Positions 9,521 through 19,201 of a DNA stretch of 64,000 bases are shown one piece after another. How positions within the stretch are numbered: position 1 is the first letter of the stretch; every line of letters begins with the position of its first letter. Source of the DNA: Pseudomonadota bacterium (lineage in GTDB: Bacteria > Pseudomonadota > Gammaproteobacteria > Xanthomonadales > Rhodanobacteraceae). The stretch is taken from assembly GCA_021827205.1 (NCBI GenBank), contig JAKAWV010000001.1, forward strand, positions 186,001-250,000. Direction: 5' to 3'. A model generated the notes under the pieces. It did not search any database and was not told the DNA's origin. It saw only the letters and a program-made list of their open reading frames with translations. A program made the translations under genes and the position numbers.

Positions 9521-10725
9521 TGTTCGATTTCATCAGCCAGCGTCCGCAAGCCGAGCGCCGCGCCGGGCCGCGCGGACACTACGACCGCTGGCTGCTGCTG
9601 GCGATCGTGGGGCTGGCCGCGTTCGGTATCGTCATGGTGGCCTCGGCCTCGATCGCGATCGCCGACGGCAGCCATCTCGGGCCGTTTTTTTATCTCAAGC
9701 GTCATCTCATGTTCATCGCGCTGGGCAGCAGCGCGGCGCTGGTGGCCACGCGTGTCGAGTTGCGCGAGCTGGAGCAGCGCGGCTTTCTGCTGATGGCGCT
9801 GGCCTTCATCTCGCTGCTGCTGGTGTTCGTGCCGCACATCGGCATCCGCGTCAACGGCGCACGGCGCTGGCTGGATCTGGGCATCACCGGCTTCCAGCCG
9901 GTCGAGGCGGTGAAGCTGGCGGTGATCCTGTACGTGGCCAGTTATCTGGTGCGTCATCGCAGCGCCGTCGAGCAGAAGTTCTCGGGCGCGATCAAACCCA
10001 TCGGTGTGGCGCTGTTGATCGCGGCACTGCTGCTGGCGCAGCCGGATTTCGGCTCGGCGCTGCTGATCATGGCGATCACCGTGGGCATGATCTGGCTGGC
10101 CGGCGCGCGCATGCGCTATCTGGTGCTGATGAGCACGCCGCTGATTCCGTTGTTCAGTTGGATCGCGGTCAGCCGCAGTTATCGCGTCGAGCGCCTGACC
10201 TCGTTCCTCAACCCGTGGAAGGATCCGTTTTCGGATGGCTTCCAGTTGACCCAGGCGCTGATCGCGGTCGGGCGCGGGCACTGGTTTGGTGTGGGTTTGG
10301 GCGACAGTATCCAGAAGTTGTTCTACCTGCCCGAGGCCTACACCGACTTCATTCTTTCGGTGATCGCCGAGGAACTGGGCTTTGTCGGCATCGCGCTGGT
10401 GCTGGGATTGTTCGCGCTGCTGGTCGGGCGTGCGCTGGTGCTGGGCCTGCGCGGGGTCGAGGTAGGTCAGCGTTACGCGGCTTATGTGTGCTTCGGCGTG
10501 GCCTTGTCGATCGGTATCCAGGCAGCCGTGTCGGTGGGCGTGAATCTGGGCGTGCTGCCGACCAAGGGCCTGACCCTGCCGCTGGTCAGCTCCGGTGGCT
10601 CCAGCGTGATCATGACCCTGGTCATGCTCGGTGTGCTGCTGCGTGCCAGCTACGAGATCGCGCGCGCCGAGGATGCGCGCCGCCTCGGCGCCGTCACTCC
10701 GCAGTTCGCGGAGGCCGCGGCATGA
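9520..10725 (+). CDS. ftsW: SEDS peptidoglycan glycosyltransferase FtsW
   Basis: Polytopic SEDS-family glycan polymerase of the divisome, partner of FtsI. The 401-residue protein has multiple membrane helices, the NGARRWL and GFQPVEAVKLAVI region, QPDFGSALLI with the catalytic-type Asp of SEDS proteins, FGVGLGDSIQKLFYLPEAYTDFI, and a C-terminal LVSSGGSS. ATG overlaps the mraY stop and the gene overlaps murG by ATGA. MurD, normally between mraY and ftsW, is absent, so the two junction genes are fused directly. Confidence 0.97.
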   Translation: MFDFISQRPQAERRAGPRGHYDRWLLLAIVGLAAFGIVMVASASIAIADGSHLGPFFYLKRHLMFIALGSSAALVATRVELRELEQRGFLLMALAFISLLLVFVPHIGIRVNGARRWLDLGITGFQPVEAVKLAVILYVASYLVRHRSAVEQKFSGAIKPIGVALLIAALLLAQPDFGSALLIMAITVGMIWLAGARMRYLVLMSTPLIPLFSWIAVSRSYRVERLTSFLNPWKDPFSDGFQLTQALIAVGRGHWFGVGLGDSIQKLFYLPEAYTDFILSVIAEELGFVGIALVLGLFALLVGRALVLGLRGVEVGQRYAAYVCFGVALSIGIQAAVSVGVNLGVLPTKGLTLPLVSSGGSSVIMTLVMLGVLLRASYEIARAEDARRLGAVTPQFAEAAA

Positions 10726-11795
10726 GCGATGGACGTCCGGTGATGATCATGGCCGGCGGTACCGGCGGGCACATCTTCCCCGGCCTGGCCGTGGCCGAGG
10801 TGCTGAACGCGCGCGCGGTACCGGTGGTGTGGCTGGGCGCGGCCGGCGCGCTGGAGACGCGCCTGGTGCCGGCGCGAGGCATCCGCCTGCTGGAGCTGCC
10901 GGTGCGTGGCGTGCGTGGCAAGGGCTGGAATGCGCGGCTGCGTGCGCCGTGGATGCTGCTGGGGGCGTTGCGCGCGGCTTGGGCCGCGCTGCGTCGCGAG
11001 CGTCCGCGCAGCGTGCTGGCGTTGGGTGGTTATGCCGCGGGGCCGGGCGGTCTGGCCGCGTTCCTGCGCCGCGTGCCGCTGGTGGTGCACGAACAGAACG
11101 CAATGCCAGGGATGACCAACCGCGTGCTGGCGCGCCTGGCACGGCGCGTGCTGGTGGGCTTTCCGGATGCGCTGCCGCAGGCCACGTGCAGCGGCAATCC
11201 GGTGCGCGCGGCGATCGCCGCGTTGCTTGCACCCGCGCAGCGTTTCGCCGCGCGCACGGGACGCGCGCACCTGCTGGTGCTGGGCGGGAGTCAGGGTGCG
11301 CGCGCGCTCAATCTAGGCGTACCGGCTGCACTGGCGTTGCTGCCTGCGGCGGGGCGTCCCGAGGTGTGGCATCAGTGTGGCGCGCAAGGCGTGGAGACCA
11401 CGCGCGCCGCTTATGCCGAAACGGGTATCGAGGCGCGCATCGAGCCGTTCATCGAAACCATGGAGCAGGCCTATGCCTGGGCCGATCTGGCGTTGTGCCG
11501 CGCCGGTGCGCTGACCCTGGCCGAGCTGGCCGCGGCCGGGCTGGGCGCGATCCTGGTGCCGTATCCGCACGCCGTGGACGATCATCAGACGCGCAATGCC
11601 GCGTTCATGACCGGCGCTGATGCCGCGCGTCTGTTACCCGAATCCGCATTGAGCGCGCAATCGCTGGCGCAGGAACTCGGCACGCTGCTGGCTGATCGCA
11701 CGCGCTTGCTGAGCATGGCCACGGCGGCGCGTGCGCTGGCGCAGCCGGATGCCGCCGACCGCATCGCCGATGCCTGCCTGGAGGTGGCGCGATGA
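10722..11795 (+). CDS. murG: UDP-GlcNAc:undecaprenyl-PP-MurNAc-pentapeptide transferase MurG
   Basis: Peripheral inner-membrane glycosyltransferase that makes lipid II from lipid I. The track merges it into a frame from 10158; the real 357-residue protein starts at ATG 10722, sharing ATGA with ftsW. It has the N-terminal MAGGTGGHIFPGLA loop, VPLVVHEQNAMPGMTNR, the LLVLGGSQGARALN G-loop, and CRAGALTLAELAAAG in the donor-binding domain. Family length is 355-360. Confidence 0.97.
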   Translation: MSDGRPVMIMAGGTGGHIFPGLAVAEVLNARAVPVVWLGAAGALETRLVPARGIRLLELPVRGVRGKGWNARLRAPWMLLGALRAAWAALRRERPRSVLALGGYAAGPGGLAAFLRRVPLVVHEQNAMPGMTNRVLARLARRVLVGFPDALPQATCSGNPVRAAIAALLAPAQRFAARTGRAHLLVLGGSQGARALNLGVPAALALLPAAGRPEVWHQCGAQGVETTRAAYAETGIEARIEPFIETMEQAYAWADLALCRAGALTLAELAAAGLGAILVPYPHAVDDHQTRNAAFMTGADAARLLPESALSAQSLAQELGTLLADRTRLLSMATAARALAQPDAADRIADACLEVAR

Positions 11796-13234
11796 GCCCG
11801 CGGCGCCTGCTGCCGCACGAGGACTTCATGTACGCATTCCGGCGCGTGCACTTCATCGGCGTCGGTGGCGCAGGCATGAGCGGCATCGCCGAGGTGCTGC
11901 ACACGCTGGGCTATGTCGTGTCCGGCTCGGATCGCGCACGCTCGCCGGTGACCGAGCATCTGGCTGCGCTGGGCATCGAAGTGCACATCGGCCACGCCGC
12001 CGCGCAGGTGCAGGGCGCCGATGCCGTGGTCGTCTCCGGCGCCATCGCCACCGACAACGTCGAGTTGCTGGCGGCGCGCGCCTCACGCATTCCGGTGGTG
12101 CCGCGCGCCGAGATGCTGGGCGAGCTGATGCGCTTCCGCCGTGGCATCGCCATCGCCGGCACCCACGGCAAGACCACCACCACCAGCCTCACCGCCAGCG
12201 TGTTGGCCGAAGCCGGCTACGACCCGACGTTCGTGATCGGTGGTCAGTTGCTGGCCGCGGGCACGCACGCACGTCTGGGCGCCGGCGAGTATCTGGTCGC
12301 CGAGGCCGATGAATCCGATCGTTCATTCCTGATGCTGGCACCGGTGCTGGCCGTGGTCACCAACATCGATGCCGATCACCTGATCAATTACGGCGGCGAT
12401 TTCGCGCGTGTGCGCCAGGCCTTCGATGATTTTCTGCACCGCTTGCCGTTCTATGGCACCGCGGTGCTGTGCAGCGATGACGCCGAGGTGGCCGCGCTGG
12501 CGCAGCGCACGCCGCGCAGCGTGATCACCTACGGCACGGCCGCCAATGCCGACGTGCGCGCCAGCGCCATCGCGCAGCACGGCGCGCGCATGCGCTTCGA
12601 TCTGCATCTACCCGGGCGCGATGTGGCGCTGGCGGTGAACCTCAATCTGCCCGGTCGGCACAACGTGCTCAACGCGCTGGCTGCGGCGACGGTGGGTTGG
12701 CAGTTGGGGGTCGATGCGCAAAGCATCGTCAACGCGCTGGACCGGTTCCAGGGCGTGGGTCGGCGCTTTCAGCAGCGCGGCGAGATTGCGCATGCGCGCG
12801 GGCACGCATTGCTGGTCGACGATTACGGCCACCACCCCAGCGAACTGGCCGCGGTGTTCGCCGCCGCGCGCGGCGGTTGGCCGCAGCGCCGCCTGGTGGT
12901 GGCGTTTCAGCCGCATCGCTATTCGCGCACGCGCGATTTGCTCGATGACTTCGCGCGCGTGTTGGCCGAGGTCGATGTGCTGGTATTGAGCGAGGTTTAT
13001 GCCGCGGGCGAGACGCCGATCGCCGGTGCCGATGCGCGCGCGCTGGCGCGTGCGGTGCGTGCGCGTGGCAAGGTCGATCCGGTGCTGGTCAACAGTGCGC
13101 GAGAACTGCCGCAGGCGCTGGCGGCGCTGCTCGAAGACAACGACCTGCTGCTGATGATGGGCGCGGGCGATATCGGTCAGACCGCCAATGCGCTGGCGCA
13201 TGCCGGCAAGGTGCTTGAGGAGGACAAGGCATGA
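11792..13234 (+). CDS. murC: UDP-N-acetylmuramate:L-alanine ligase MurC
   Basis: Adds L-Ala to UDP-MurNAc in the cytoplasm. The 480-residue protein has the nucleotide-sugar loop [16 protein letters not shown], the P-loop [20 protein letters not shown], and [10 protein letters not shown], all MurC hallmarks. I keep ATG 11792 because it is preceded by GGAGGT and overlaps the murG stop; an internal ATG at 11828 would give a shorter N-terminus closer to some homologues. The stop overlaps the ddlB start by ATGA. Confidence 0.97.
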   Translation: MSPRRLLPHEDFMYAFRRVHFIGVGGAGMSGIAEVLHTLGYVVSGSDRARSPVTEHLAALGIEVHIGHAAAQVQGADAVVVSGAIATDNVELLAARASRIPVVPRAEMLGELMRFRRGIAIAGTHGKTTTTSLTASVLAEAGYDPTFVIGGQLLAAGTHARLGAGEYLVAEADESDRSFLMLAPVLAVVTNIDADHLINYGGDFARVRQAFDDFLHRLPFYGTAVLCSDDAEVAALAQRTPRSVITYGTAANADVRASAIAQHGARMRFDLHLPGRDVALAVNLNLPGRHNVLNALAAATVGWQLGVDAQSIVNALDRFQGVGRRFQQRGEIAHARGHALLVDDYGHHPSELAAVFAAARGGWPQRRLVVAFQPHRYSRTRDLLDDFARVLAEVDVLVLSEVYAAGETPIAGADARALARAVRARGKVDPVLVNSARELPQALAALLEDNDLLLMMGAGDIGQTANALAHAGKVLEEDKA

Positions 13235-14181
13235 GCCACGTCGATGATGCGCGCGCCTTCGGTCGCGTCGCGGTGGTGATGGGCGGCACCTCGGCCGAGC
13301 GCGTGGTATCGCTGGATTCGGGCAGCAACGTGCTCGCCGCGCTGCGCGCGCGCGGTGTCGATGCGCACGGCATCGACGGCATCCCCGCGCTGCTGGATGC
13401 GGTGCGCGCCGGACACTTCGCGCGCGTGTTCAACATTTTGCATGGCGGCGGTGGCGAGAACGGCGAACTGCAAGGCGCGCTGCAGTCGCTGCGCATTCCG
13501 TTCACTGGCTCGGGCGTGCTGGGTTCGGCGCTGTCGCTGGACAAGATTCGCGCCAAGCAGGTGTGGCAGGCACTGGATCTCTCGACGCCGCGTTTCAAGG
13601 CTCTGCCACGTGGTGCCGACGTGCATGCGGCGGCGCGCGCGATCGGTTTTCCACTGGTCGTAAAGCCGGCTTGGGAAGGCTCCAGCGTGGGCGTTACCCG
13701 CGTGTTCGCAGACAAGGATCTGAACGCTGCGGTCGAACTGGCCCAACGCTATCCCGGCGATCTGCTGATGGAAACGCTGATCGAGGGCGATGCGAACGAG
13801 GGCGGTGAGTACACCGTCAGTATCCTCGGGCGCGAAGTGCTGCCAACGATCAAGATCGTGCCCAAGGGCGAGTACTACGACTACAACGCCAAGTACGTCG
13901 CCGAAGACACTTTGTATATCTGTCCGGGTTTGTCGGGTGCTGCCGAGCAGGCGATGCGCACGTTGGCGCTGGCTGCGTTCGACGCGCTGGCGTGCTCGGG
14001 CTGGGCGCGTGTGGACATCATGCGCGATCACCATGGACACGACTGGCTGCTCGAGGTCAACACCGCGCCCGGCATGACCAGCCATTCACTGGTGCCCAAG
14101 GCCGCCGCCGCCGCTGGCATGGATTTCGAAACCCTGTGCTGGCGCATTCTGGAAACATCCTTGCCGACGGAGGCGCCGTGA
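13231..14181 (+). CDS. ddlB: D-alanine:D-alanine ligase
   Basis: Makes the D-Ala-D-Ala dipeptide used by MurF. The 316-residue ATP-grasp protein has [48 protein letters not shown], and the C-terminal [20 protein letters not shown] metal-binding segment. Position between murC and ftsQ favours the DdlB paralogue. The stop overlaps the GTG of ftsQ. Confidence 0.97.
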   Translation: MSHVDDARAFGRVAVVMGGTSAERVVSLDSGSNVLAALRARGVDAHGIDGIPALLDAVRAGHFARVFNILHGGGGENGELQGALQSLRIPFTGSGVLGSALSLDKIRAKQVWQALDLSTPRFKALPRGADVHAAARAIGFPLVVKPAWEGSSVGVTRVFADKDLNAAVELAQRYPGDLLMETLIEGDANEGGEYTVSILGREVLPTIKIVPKGEYYDYNAKYVAEDTLYICPGLSGAAEQAMRTLALAAFDALACSGWARVDIMRDHHGHDWLLEVNTAPGMTSHSLVPKAAAAAGMDFETLCWRILETSLPTEAP

Positions 14182-14930
14182 CGCGCGCCAGCGCCATCCG
14201 TCTGAGTGGCTGGCTGCTGGCGCTGGCGGTGCTGGCCGTGCCGGTGGTCGCGGTGTTGCGCGGCTGGCTGGCGGCGGGGCAGTGGCCGGTGAAATACCTC
14301 ACCATCGATGCGCCGTACACGCATGTCAGCGCCGCCGAGGTCGCCGTCGCGGTGCAGCCGCTGCTGCAAAAAGGCTTTTTCGCGGTCGATCTGCAGCGCG
14401 TGCGCGCGGCGGTCGCGGCGCTGCCGTGGGTGGCCGCGGTCGAGGTGCGCAAGCGCTGGCCGAATACCCTGGTCATCAGCCTGCGCGAGCACCAGCCATG
14501 GGCGCGCTGGACCGGGAATCGCATGGTTGGCGCCGATGGCAGCCTGTTCAGCGTGCCCGCTGCGCAGATACCGGGCGCATTGCCGCAATTGATCGGCCCG
14601 CACGGCACGCTGCCCGAGGTGATCGCGTTTTACCGCAGCGCCGCTGCCGCCTGTACGCCGCGTGGCCTGCATGTGGCCGGGGTGCAACTGACCGCGCGCG
14701 GCAGCTACACGCTGGAGCTGGCCGATGGCGCGCGCATCGTGATCGGCCGCGACCAGTCGCAGCAGCGCCTCGATCGGTTCCTGACGGTGTGGCCGCAACT
14801 GGCGGCGCGCCACAGCCAGATGTTCGTGTATGCCGATTTGCGCTACGCCAACGGCTTTGCCGTGCGTTGGCCGGATGCGTCCACGCCATCCGTCGCGCCC
14901 TCTTCCACGCCCAGTGCAGGAAATACCTGA
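14178..14930 (+). CDS. ftsQ: cell division protein FtsQ
   Basis: Bitopic divisome protein of the FtsQLB complex. The 250-residue protein begins at GTG 14178, overlapping the ddlB stop (GTGA), with GGAGG just upstream; the track places it in a longer false frame. It has a single N-terminal membrane helix ([17 protein letters not shown]), a POTRA-like segment ([23 protein letters not shown]) and the FtsQ beta domain with [28 protein letters not shown]. The C-terminus is Ser/Thr/Pro-rich. Confidence 0.94.
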   Translation: MTRASAIRLSGWLLALAVLAVPVVAVLRGWLAAGQWPVKYLTIDAPYTHVSAAEVAVAVQPLLQKGFFAVDLQRVRAAVAALPWVAAVEVRKRWPNTLVISLREHQPWARWTGNRMVGADGSLFSVPAAQIPGALPQLIGPHGTLPEVIAFYRSAAAACTPRGLHVAGVQLTARGSYTLELADGARIVIGRDQSQQRLDRFLTVWPQLAARHSQMFVYADLRYANGFAVRWPDASTPSVAPSSTPSAGNT

Positions 14931-14933
14931 GCC

Positions 14934-16154
14934 ATGAACAGACGCAGCGACAAGCAACTGGTGGTGGGGCTCGATATCGGCACCTCGAAGGTCATGGCCG
15001 TGGTCGGCGAATACGCGCGCGGCGAACCGGTCGAGGTGATCGGCATCGGCTCGCACGTGGTGCGCGGCATGAAGCGCGGCGCGGTGGTGGATATCGAATC
15101 GACCATGCACGCGATCCGCGGTGCGGTCGAGGAAGCCGAGCTGATGGCTGGCTGTGAGATTCGCTCGGTGCACGCGTCGATTTCCGGCAGTCATCTGGAA
15201 ACGCTGAACTCGCATGGCACCGCGGCGATCCGCGAGCGCGAAGTCAGCGCCGCCGACATCGAGGCGGTACTCGCCGCGGCCAGCGCAGTGGCCATCCCGG
15301 CTGATCGCAAGGTGCTCTACAAGGAGCCGCAGGAGTTCCGCATCGATGGTCAGGACGGCATCCGTCATCCGGTCGGCATGAGCGGTGTGCGTCTGGAGGC
15401 CAACGTGCATCTGGTCACCGGCGCGGCCAGTCCGGTGCAGAACCTGGTCAAATGCATCGAGCGTTGCGGCATCACCGTGGATGCGCTGATTCCAGCCGCC
15501 ACCGCCAGCGCGCGCGCCGTGCTCACCGACGACGAGCGCGAGCTGGGCGTATGCCTGATCGACATCGGCGCCGGCACCACCGACATCGCCATTTACGCGC
15601 AGGGCGCGGTGCGCTACACGCGCGCGCTGCCGGTGGGTGGCGATCAGGTGACCAACGACATCGCCTTCGGTATCCACACGCCCACGGCCAACGCCGAGGA
15701 AATCAAGGTCAAGTACGCCTGCGCGCTGCCGCAACTGGCGCACAGCGACGAAACCGTGCAGGTGCCCAGCGTCGGCGATCGCCCGCCGCGGCGCCTCGCG
15801 CGCCAGGCGCTGGCGCAGTGCGTGCACGACCGCTACGAGGAAATCTTCGAGATGGTGCAGGACGAGCTGCGCCGCTCGGGTCTGGACAACCTGCTCAGCG
15901 CCGGCGTGGTGCTGACCGGTGGCGCGGCGCCGATGGAAGGCGCGCTGGAGCTGGCCGAGGAGGTATTCCACAAGATGGTGCGCATCGGCATGCCGCAGAT
16001 GGTCGGCGGCAAGGCCGAGGCAGTGGCCAATCCGGTACACGCCACCGCCGTGGGGCTGCTGCTGCACGCGGCACGCGGTGATGTGGCCGTGCCCAGCGGC
16101 AATCTGGATCGCATGATCGGCCGGCTCAAGGGCTGGCTGGGGAAGAACTTTTGA
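14934..16154 (+). CDS. ftsA: cell division protein FtsA
   Basis: Actin-like membrane tether of the Z ring. The 406-residue protein has the phosphate-1 motif VVGLDIGTSKV, the 1C domain region, LIDIGAGTTDIAIY (phosphate-2), VVLTGGAAPMEG (adenosine motif), and a C-terminal amphipathic helix (DRMIGRLKGWLGKNF) that binds the membrane. It lies 3 bp after ftsQ. A roughly 200-nt leader separates it from ftsZ, so ftsZ may have its own signals. Confidence 0.98.
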   Translation: MNRRSDKQLVVGLDIGTSKVMAVVGEYARGEPVEVIGIGSHVVRGMKRGAVVDIESTMHAIRGAVEEAELMAGCEIRSVHASISGSHLETLNSHGTAAIREREVSAADIEAVLAAASAVAIPADRKVLYKEPQEFRIDGQDGIRHPVGMSGVRLEANVHLVTGAASPVQNLVKCIERCGITVDALIPAATASARAVLTDDERELGVCLIDIGAGTTDIAIYAQGAVRYTRALPVGGDQVTNDIAFGIHTPTANAEEIKVKYACALPQLAHSDETVQVPSVGDRPPRRLARQALAQCVHDRYEEIFEMVQDELRRSGLDNLLSAGVVLTGGAAPMEGALELAEEVFHKMVRIGMPQMVGGKAEAVANPVHATAVGLLLHAARGDVAVPSGNLDRMIGRLKGWLGKNF

Positions 16155-16355
16155 ACGCGCGCTACTGCCGGACAGAGCAACCACCTGCGTGGTTGACCGG
16201 CGCGCGTGGCCGGCCGCCGCAATCGGCGCTGGCGCACCAGGCAATTCGATGGCGCCGGAACGCCATCGGCGGCGGCAACGCCGCATCCCCAAGCAACGCC
16301 GGATGCGTGCCCTCGGGGCAACCGCAAGCAGATGCAATTCAACGGGAGACGGGAC

Positions 16356-17561
16356 ATGTTTGAAATGATCGAAAGGGCAACACCCAACGCAATCATCAAG
16401 GTGATCGGCGTGGGCGGCGGCGGTGGCAACGCCGTGGCGCACATGCTGGGTTGCGACATCGAGGGCGTGGAGTTCATCTGCGCCAACACCGATGCGCAGG
16501 CGCTGAAAAACTCGGGTGCGCGCCAGGTGCTGCAGCTCGGCGCCAACGTCACCAAGGGTCTGGGCGCAGGCGCCAATCCCGAGGTCGGCCGCCAGGCCGC
16601 GCTGGAGGATCGCGAGCGCATCGACGAGGCGCTGGCCGGCGCCGACATGGTGTTCATCACCGCCGGCATGGGCGGCGGTACCGGGACCGGCGCGGCGCCG
16701 GTGCTGGCGCAACTGGCCAAGGAACGCGGCATCCTGACCGTGGCCATCGTCACCAAACCGTTCCCGTTCGAGGGCCGGCGGCGCATGCAGGTGGCGCTGA
16801 AGGGCATCGAGGATCTGTCCCAGCATGTCGATTCGCTGATCACCGTGCCCAACGAGAAGCTGCTCAGCGTGCTCGGCCGCGAGGCCACCATGCTCAGCGC
16901 ATTCAAGGCCGCCAACGAGGTGCTGGTCGGTGCGGTGCGCGGCATCGCCGATCTGATCACCCGCCCCGGCTTGATCAACGTGGACTTCGCCGACGTGCGC
17001 ACGGTGATGAGCGAGATGGGCATGGCGATGATGGGTAGCGGCAGCGCGCGCGGCGACGATCGTGCCCAAGCCGCGGCCGAGGCGGCGATCAGCAACCCGT
17101 TGCTGGACGACGTGAACCTGAACGGCGCCAGCGGCATTCTGGTCAACATCACCGCCGGTCCCAACATGACCATGCGCGAGTTCGATGAGATCGGTCGCGT
17201 GGTGCACGACTTCGCCGCCGAAGACGCCACCGTGGTGATCGGTACCACGCTCGACGCCGAGATGCAGGACGACGTGCGCGTCACCGTGGTCGCCACCGGA
17301 CTCAACCGCAACGTGGCGCGCAGCACGCGTCCCGCAGCGCGCGAGGAGATGGTGACGCCGCAGCCGCGTCCACGTCCGGTGATGCTGCGCACTGGCACCG
17401 GACCGGCCGTAGCCAGCGCTGCGCCTTTACGCGCCAGCGCCAGCGTGCCGCGCGTGCGTGCCGACGAGCAGGCCGACGCCATGCAACCGCCGGCCACGCC
17501 GCCGCCGGCGGGTTTCGACTACATCGACATCCCGGCCTTTTTGCGCAAGCAGGCCGACTGA
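16356..17561 (+). CDS. ftsZ: cell division GTPase FtsZ
   Basis: Tubulin-like GTPase forming the division ring. The track's start at 16206 is too early; ATG 16356 gives the standard [24 protein letters not shown]-terminal region. The 401-residue protein has the tubulin signature [11 protein letters not shown], the T7 loop region [11 protein letters not shown], an Ala/Pro-rich linker and the conserved C-terminal peptide [11 protein letters not shown], which binds FtsA and ZipA. It is the last gene of the dcw run. Confidence 0.98.
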   Translation: MFEMIERATPNAIIKVIGVGGGGGNAVAHMLGCDIEGVEFICANTDAQALKNSGARQVLQLGANVTKGLGAGANPEVGRQAALEDRERIDEALAGADMVFITAGMGGGTGTGAAPVLAQLAKERGILTVAIVTKPFPFEGRRRMQVALKGIEDLSQHVDSLITVPNEKLLSVLGREATMLSAFKAANEVLVGAVRGIADLITRPGLINVDFADVRTVMSEMGMAMMGSGSARGDDRAQAAAEAAISNPLLDDVNLNGASGILVNITAGPNMTMREFDEIGRVVHDFAAEDATVVIGTTLDAEMQDDVRVTVVATGLNRNVARSTRPAAREEMVTPQPRPRPVMLRTGTGPAVASAAPLRASASVPRVRADEQADAMQPPATPPPAGFDYIDIPAFLRKQAD

Positions 17562-17594
17562 GCCGACGCTCGGCCGCAGGATCGCGGCCGGCGC

Positions 17595-17634
17595 CTGTCG
17601 CCACCGTCGCTCCCGTCCGCGGGGGTGGCGGCAG
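17595..17634 (+). terminator. hairpin after ftsZ (possible terminator or attenuator)
   Basis: CTGTCGCCACC and GGTGGCGGCAG form an 11-bp stem (one G-U) around an 18-nt GC-rich loop, 33 bp after the ftsZ stop. There is no U tract after it, so it is not a classic intrinsic terminator; it could protect the ftsZ mRNA 3' end or act with Rho. Confidence 0.4.
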
Positions 17635-17677
17635 GTCAGGTGTCAGCGGTGCGGCGCCGGTAATTACTGTACGTCAA

Positions 17678-17712
17678 GGTTTACTTTGTCCCCCGTAAAC
17701 CCTGTGTTACAT
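17678..17712 (+). promoter_or_regulatory. inverted repeat and -10-like box upstream of lpxC
   Basis: GGTTTAC (17678-17684) and GTAAACC (17695-17701) form a perfect 7-bp inverted repeat with a 10-bp spacer, followed by TTACAT (17707-17712), a possible -10. The 7-10-7 layout is that of a dimeric regulator site or a small hairpin in a leader. Nothing in the sequence names the regulator. LpxC commits the cell to lipid A synthesis, so control here would be sensible, but this is inference. Confidence 0.35.
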
Positions 17713-17753
17713 TCCCGGCCACTTTGGCAGCTGCCCCGCCAGGTTAAAAAACA

Positions 17754-18665
17754 ATGATCAAGCAGCGCACGTTGAAAAACGCCATCCGCGCCACCGGCGT
17801 CGGCCTGCATACCGGGGACAAGGTCTACATGACTCTGCGTCCGGCCGCGCCCGATACCGGTATCGTGTTCCGCCGCACCGACCTGCCAACGCCGATCGAT
17901 ATTCCCTCGCGTTGCGAATTTGTCGGTGACACGCGGCTGTCCAGCACGTTGGTGCGTGACGGCGCGCGTGTCGGTACCGTCGAGCACTTGCTCTCGGCCA
18001 TGGCCGGGTTGGGCATCGACAACGCTTATGTCGATTTGTCCGCGCCGGAAGTGCCGATCATGGACGGCAGCGCCGGCCCTTTTGTGTTCCTGCTGCAATC
18101 GGCGGGGATTGAGGAGCAAGCCGTCGCCAAGCGCTTCATCCGCATCAAGAAGCCGATCAAGGTCGAGGATGGCGACAAATGGGCGCGCTTCGAACCGTTC
18201 AATGGCTTCAAGGTGGGTTTTTCCATCGAATTCAAGCACCCGCTGTTCAGTTCACGCACCCAACGCGCGGAGATCGACTTTTCCACCACTTCGTTCGTCA
18301 AGGAAGTCAGCCGCGCGCGCACCTTCGGTTTCATGCGCGACATCGAGATGCTGCGCGAGCGCAACCTCGCCATGGGCGGGTCGATGGACAATGCCATCGT
18401 GCTCGATGACTACCGCGTGCTCAACGAGGACGGCTTGCGCTACGAGGACGAGTTCGTCAAGCACAAGATCCTCGATGCGATCGGCGATTTGTACCTGCTC
18501 GGCCACAGTCTGATCGGCGCGTTCTATGGCCACAAGTCCGGGCATGAGTTGAACAACCGCCTGCTGCGCAAGCTGATGGCCGACGCTGCGGCGTGGGACG
18601 AGGTCAGTTTCGACGACGCCGAGCTGGCGCCGATCTCCTACGCGCATCCGGCACAGGCGATCTGA
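17754..18665 (+). CDS. lpxC: UDP-3-O-acyl-N-acetylglucosamine deacetylase LpxC
   Basis: Zinc amidase that commits UDP-acyl-GlcNAc to lipid A synthesis. The 303-residue protein has [21 protein letters not shown] at the N-terminus, [10 protein letters not shown]-type zinc ligand region ([14 protein letters not shown]), the inserted FARTFGFM-like segment ([15 protein letters not shown]), [23 protein letters not shown] and [15 protein letters not shown] with the catalytic His region. Length equals E. coli LpxC (305). Position after ftsZ is conserved. Confidence 0.98.
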   Translation: MIKQRTLKNAIRATGVGLHTGDKVYMTLRPAAPDTGIVFRRTDLPTPIDIPSRCEFVGDTRLSSTLVRDGARVGTVEHLLSAMAGLGIDNAYVDLSAPEVPIMDGSAGPFVFLLQSAGIEEQAVAKRFIRIKKPIKVEDGDKWARFEPFNGFKVGFSIEFKHPLFSSRTQRAEIDFSTTSFVKEVSRARTFGFMRDIEMLRERNLAMGGSMDNAIVLDDYRVLNEDGLRYEDEFVKHKILDAIGDLYLLGHSLIGAFYGHKSGHELNNRLLRKLMADAAAWDEVSFDDAELAPISYAHPAQAI

Positions 18666-18724
18666 ATCACAGTTCGGATTGCTGACACAATTTGTGACAA
18701 ACGGGTTGCGGCCCGCGCCCGCGA

Positions 18725-19174
18725 TCACGATTTGGCGAGGGACGCCAAAGCCAGGAAACGGGCCCGCAGTTCCGGGTCTGGAAGGAAATTCGCCGCGGCG
18801 CGCAGATGACGCGCGGCTGCGGGGGAAAGCGCAAGTCGCGCTGTCGGCTCCGGAGGGGGCGCAGGTAGTGGGGCAATTTTGATGGTCAGTGTGCGTGCGC
18901 TCACCCCAAGGGTGCGCGCCAGGCGCAGGATCGCGGCCTGCTCCATGCGCAGCCGTGATGCCCACGCCGCGCTACTGGCCACGAAAACGATGCGCTCGCC
19001 GTGTACGCCACCGAGCCTTACCTGCTCGGCCAGCGTGGGTAGCAAGCGTTGGCGCAGTTGCTGATCCAGTTTCTCCAGGGCCGCGGCCTTGGTGAATAGG
19101 TCGCCGAGACTGCTGCAGTCCGCGAGACTCTGCGGGCCGCGCGCGCGGCGTGACTGCTGCGGGGGCGATTGCAT
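18725..19174 (-). CDS. dciA: DciA-type replicative helicase loader (DUF721)
   Basis: Predicted loader of the DnaB helicase, found in bacteria that lack DnaC. I take Met at 19174 (MQSPPQQSRRARGP), giving 149 residues instead of the track's 229. The core SLGDLFTKAAALEKLDQQLRQRLLP and FVASSAAWASRLRMEQAAIL correspond to the DUF721/DciA fold, with a C-terminal helical tail. It sits between lpxC and an M23 peptidase gene, the arrangement seen in xanthomonads, and its start lies only 27 bp from the divergent peptidase start, so the two share a promoter region. Confidence 0.85.
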   Translation of the reverse strand: MQSPPQQSRRARGPQSLADCSSLGDLFTKAAALEKLDQQLRQRLLPTLAEQVRLGGVHGERIVFVASSAAWASRLRMEQAAILRLARTLGVSARTLTIKIAPLPAPPPEPTARLALSPAAARHLRAAANFLPDPELRARFLALASLAKS

Positions 19175-19201
19175 GAACCGTGAACCTCGGAATTGCCGAA
19201 C

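Noticed and set aside
14028-17207. 1059-residue minus-strand ORF opposite ftsQ, ftsA and ftsZ
   Set aside because: Shadow spanning three well-identified plus-strand genes; His/Arg-rich nonsense composition.
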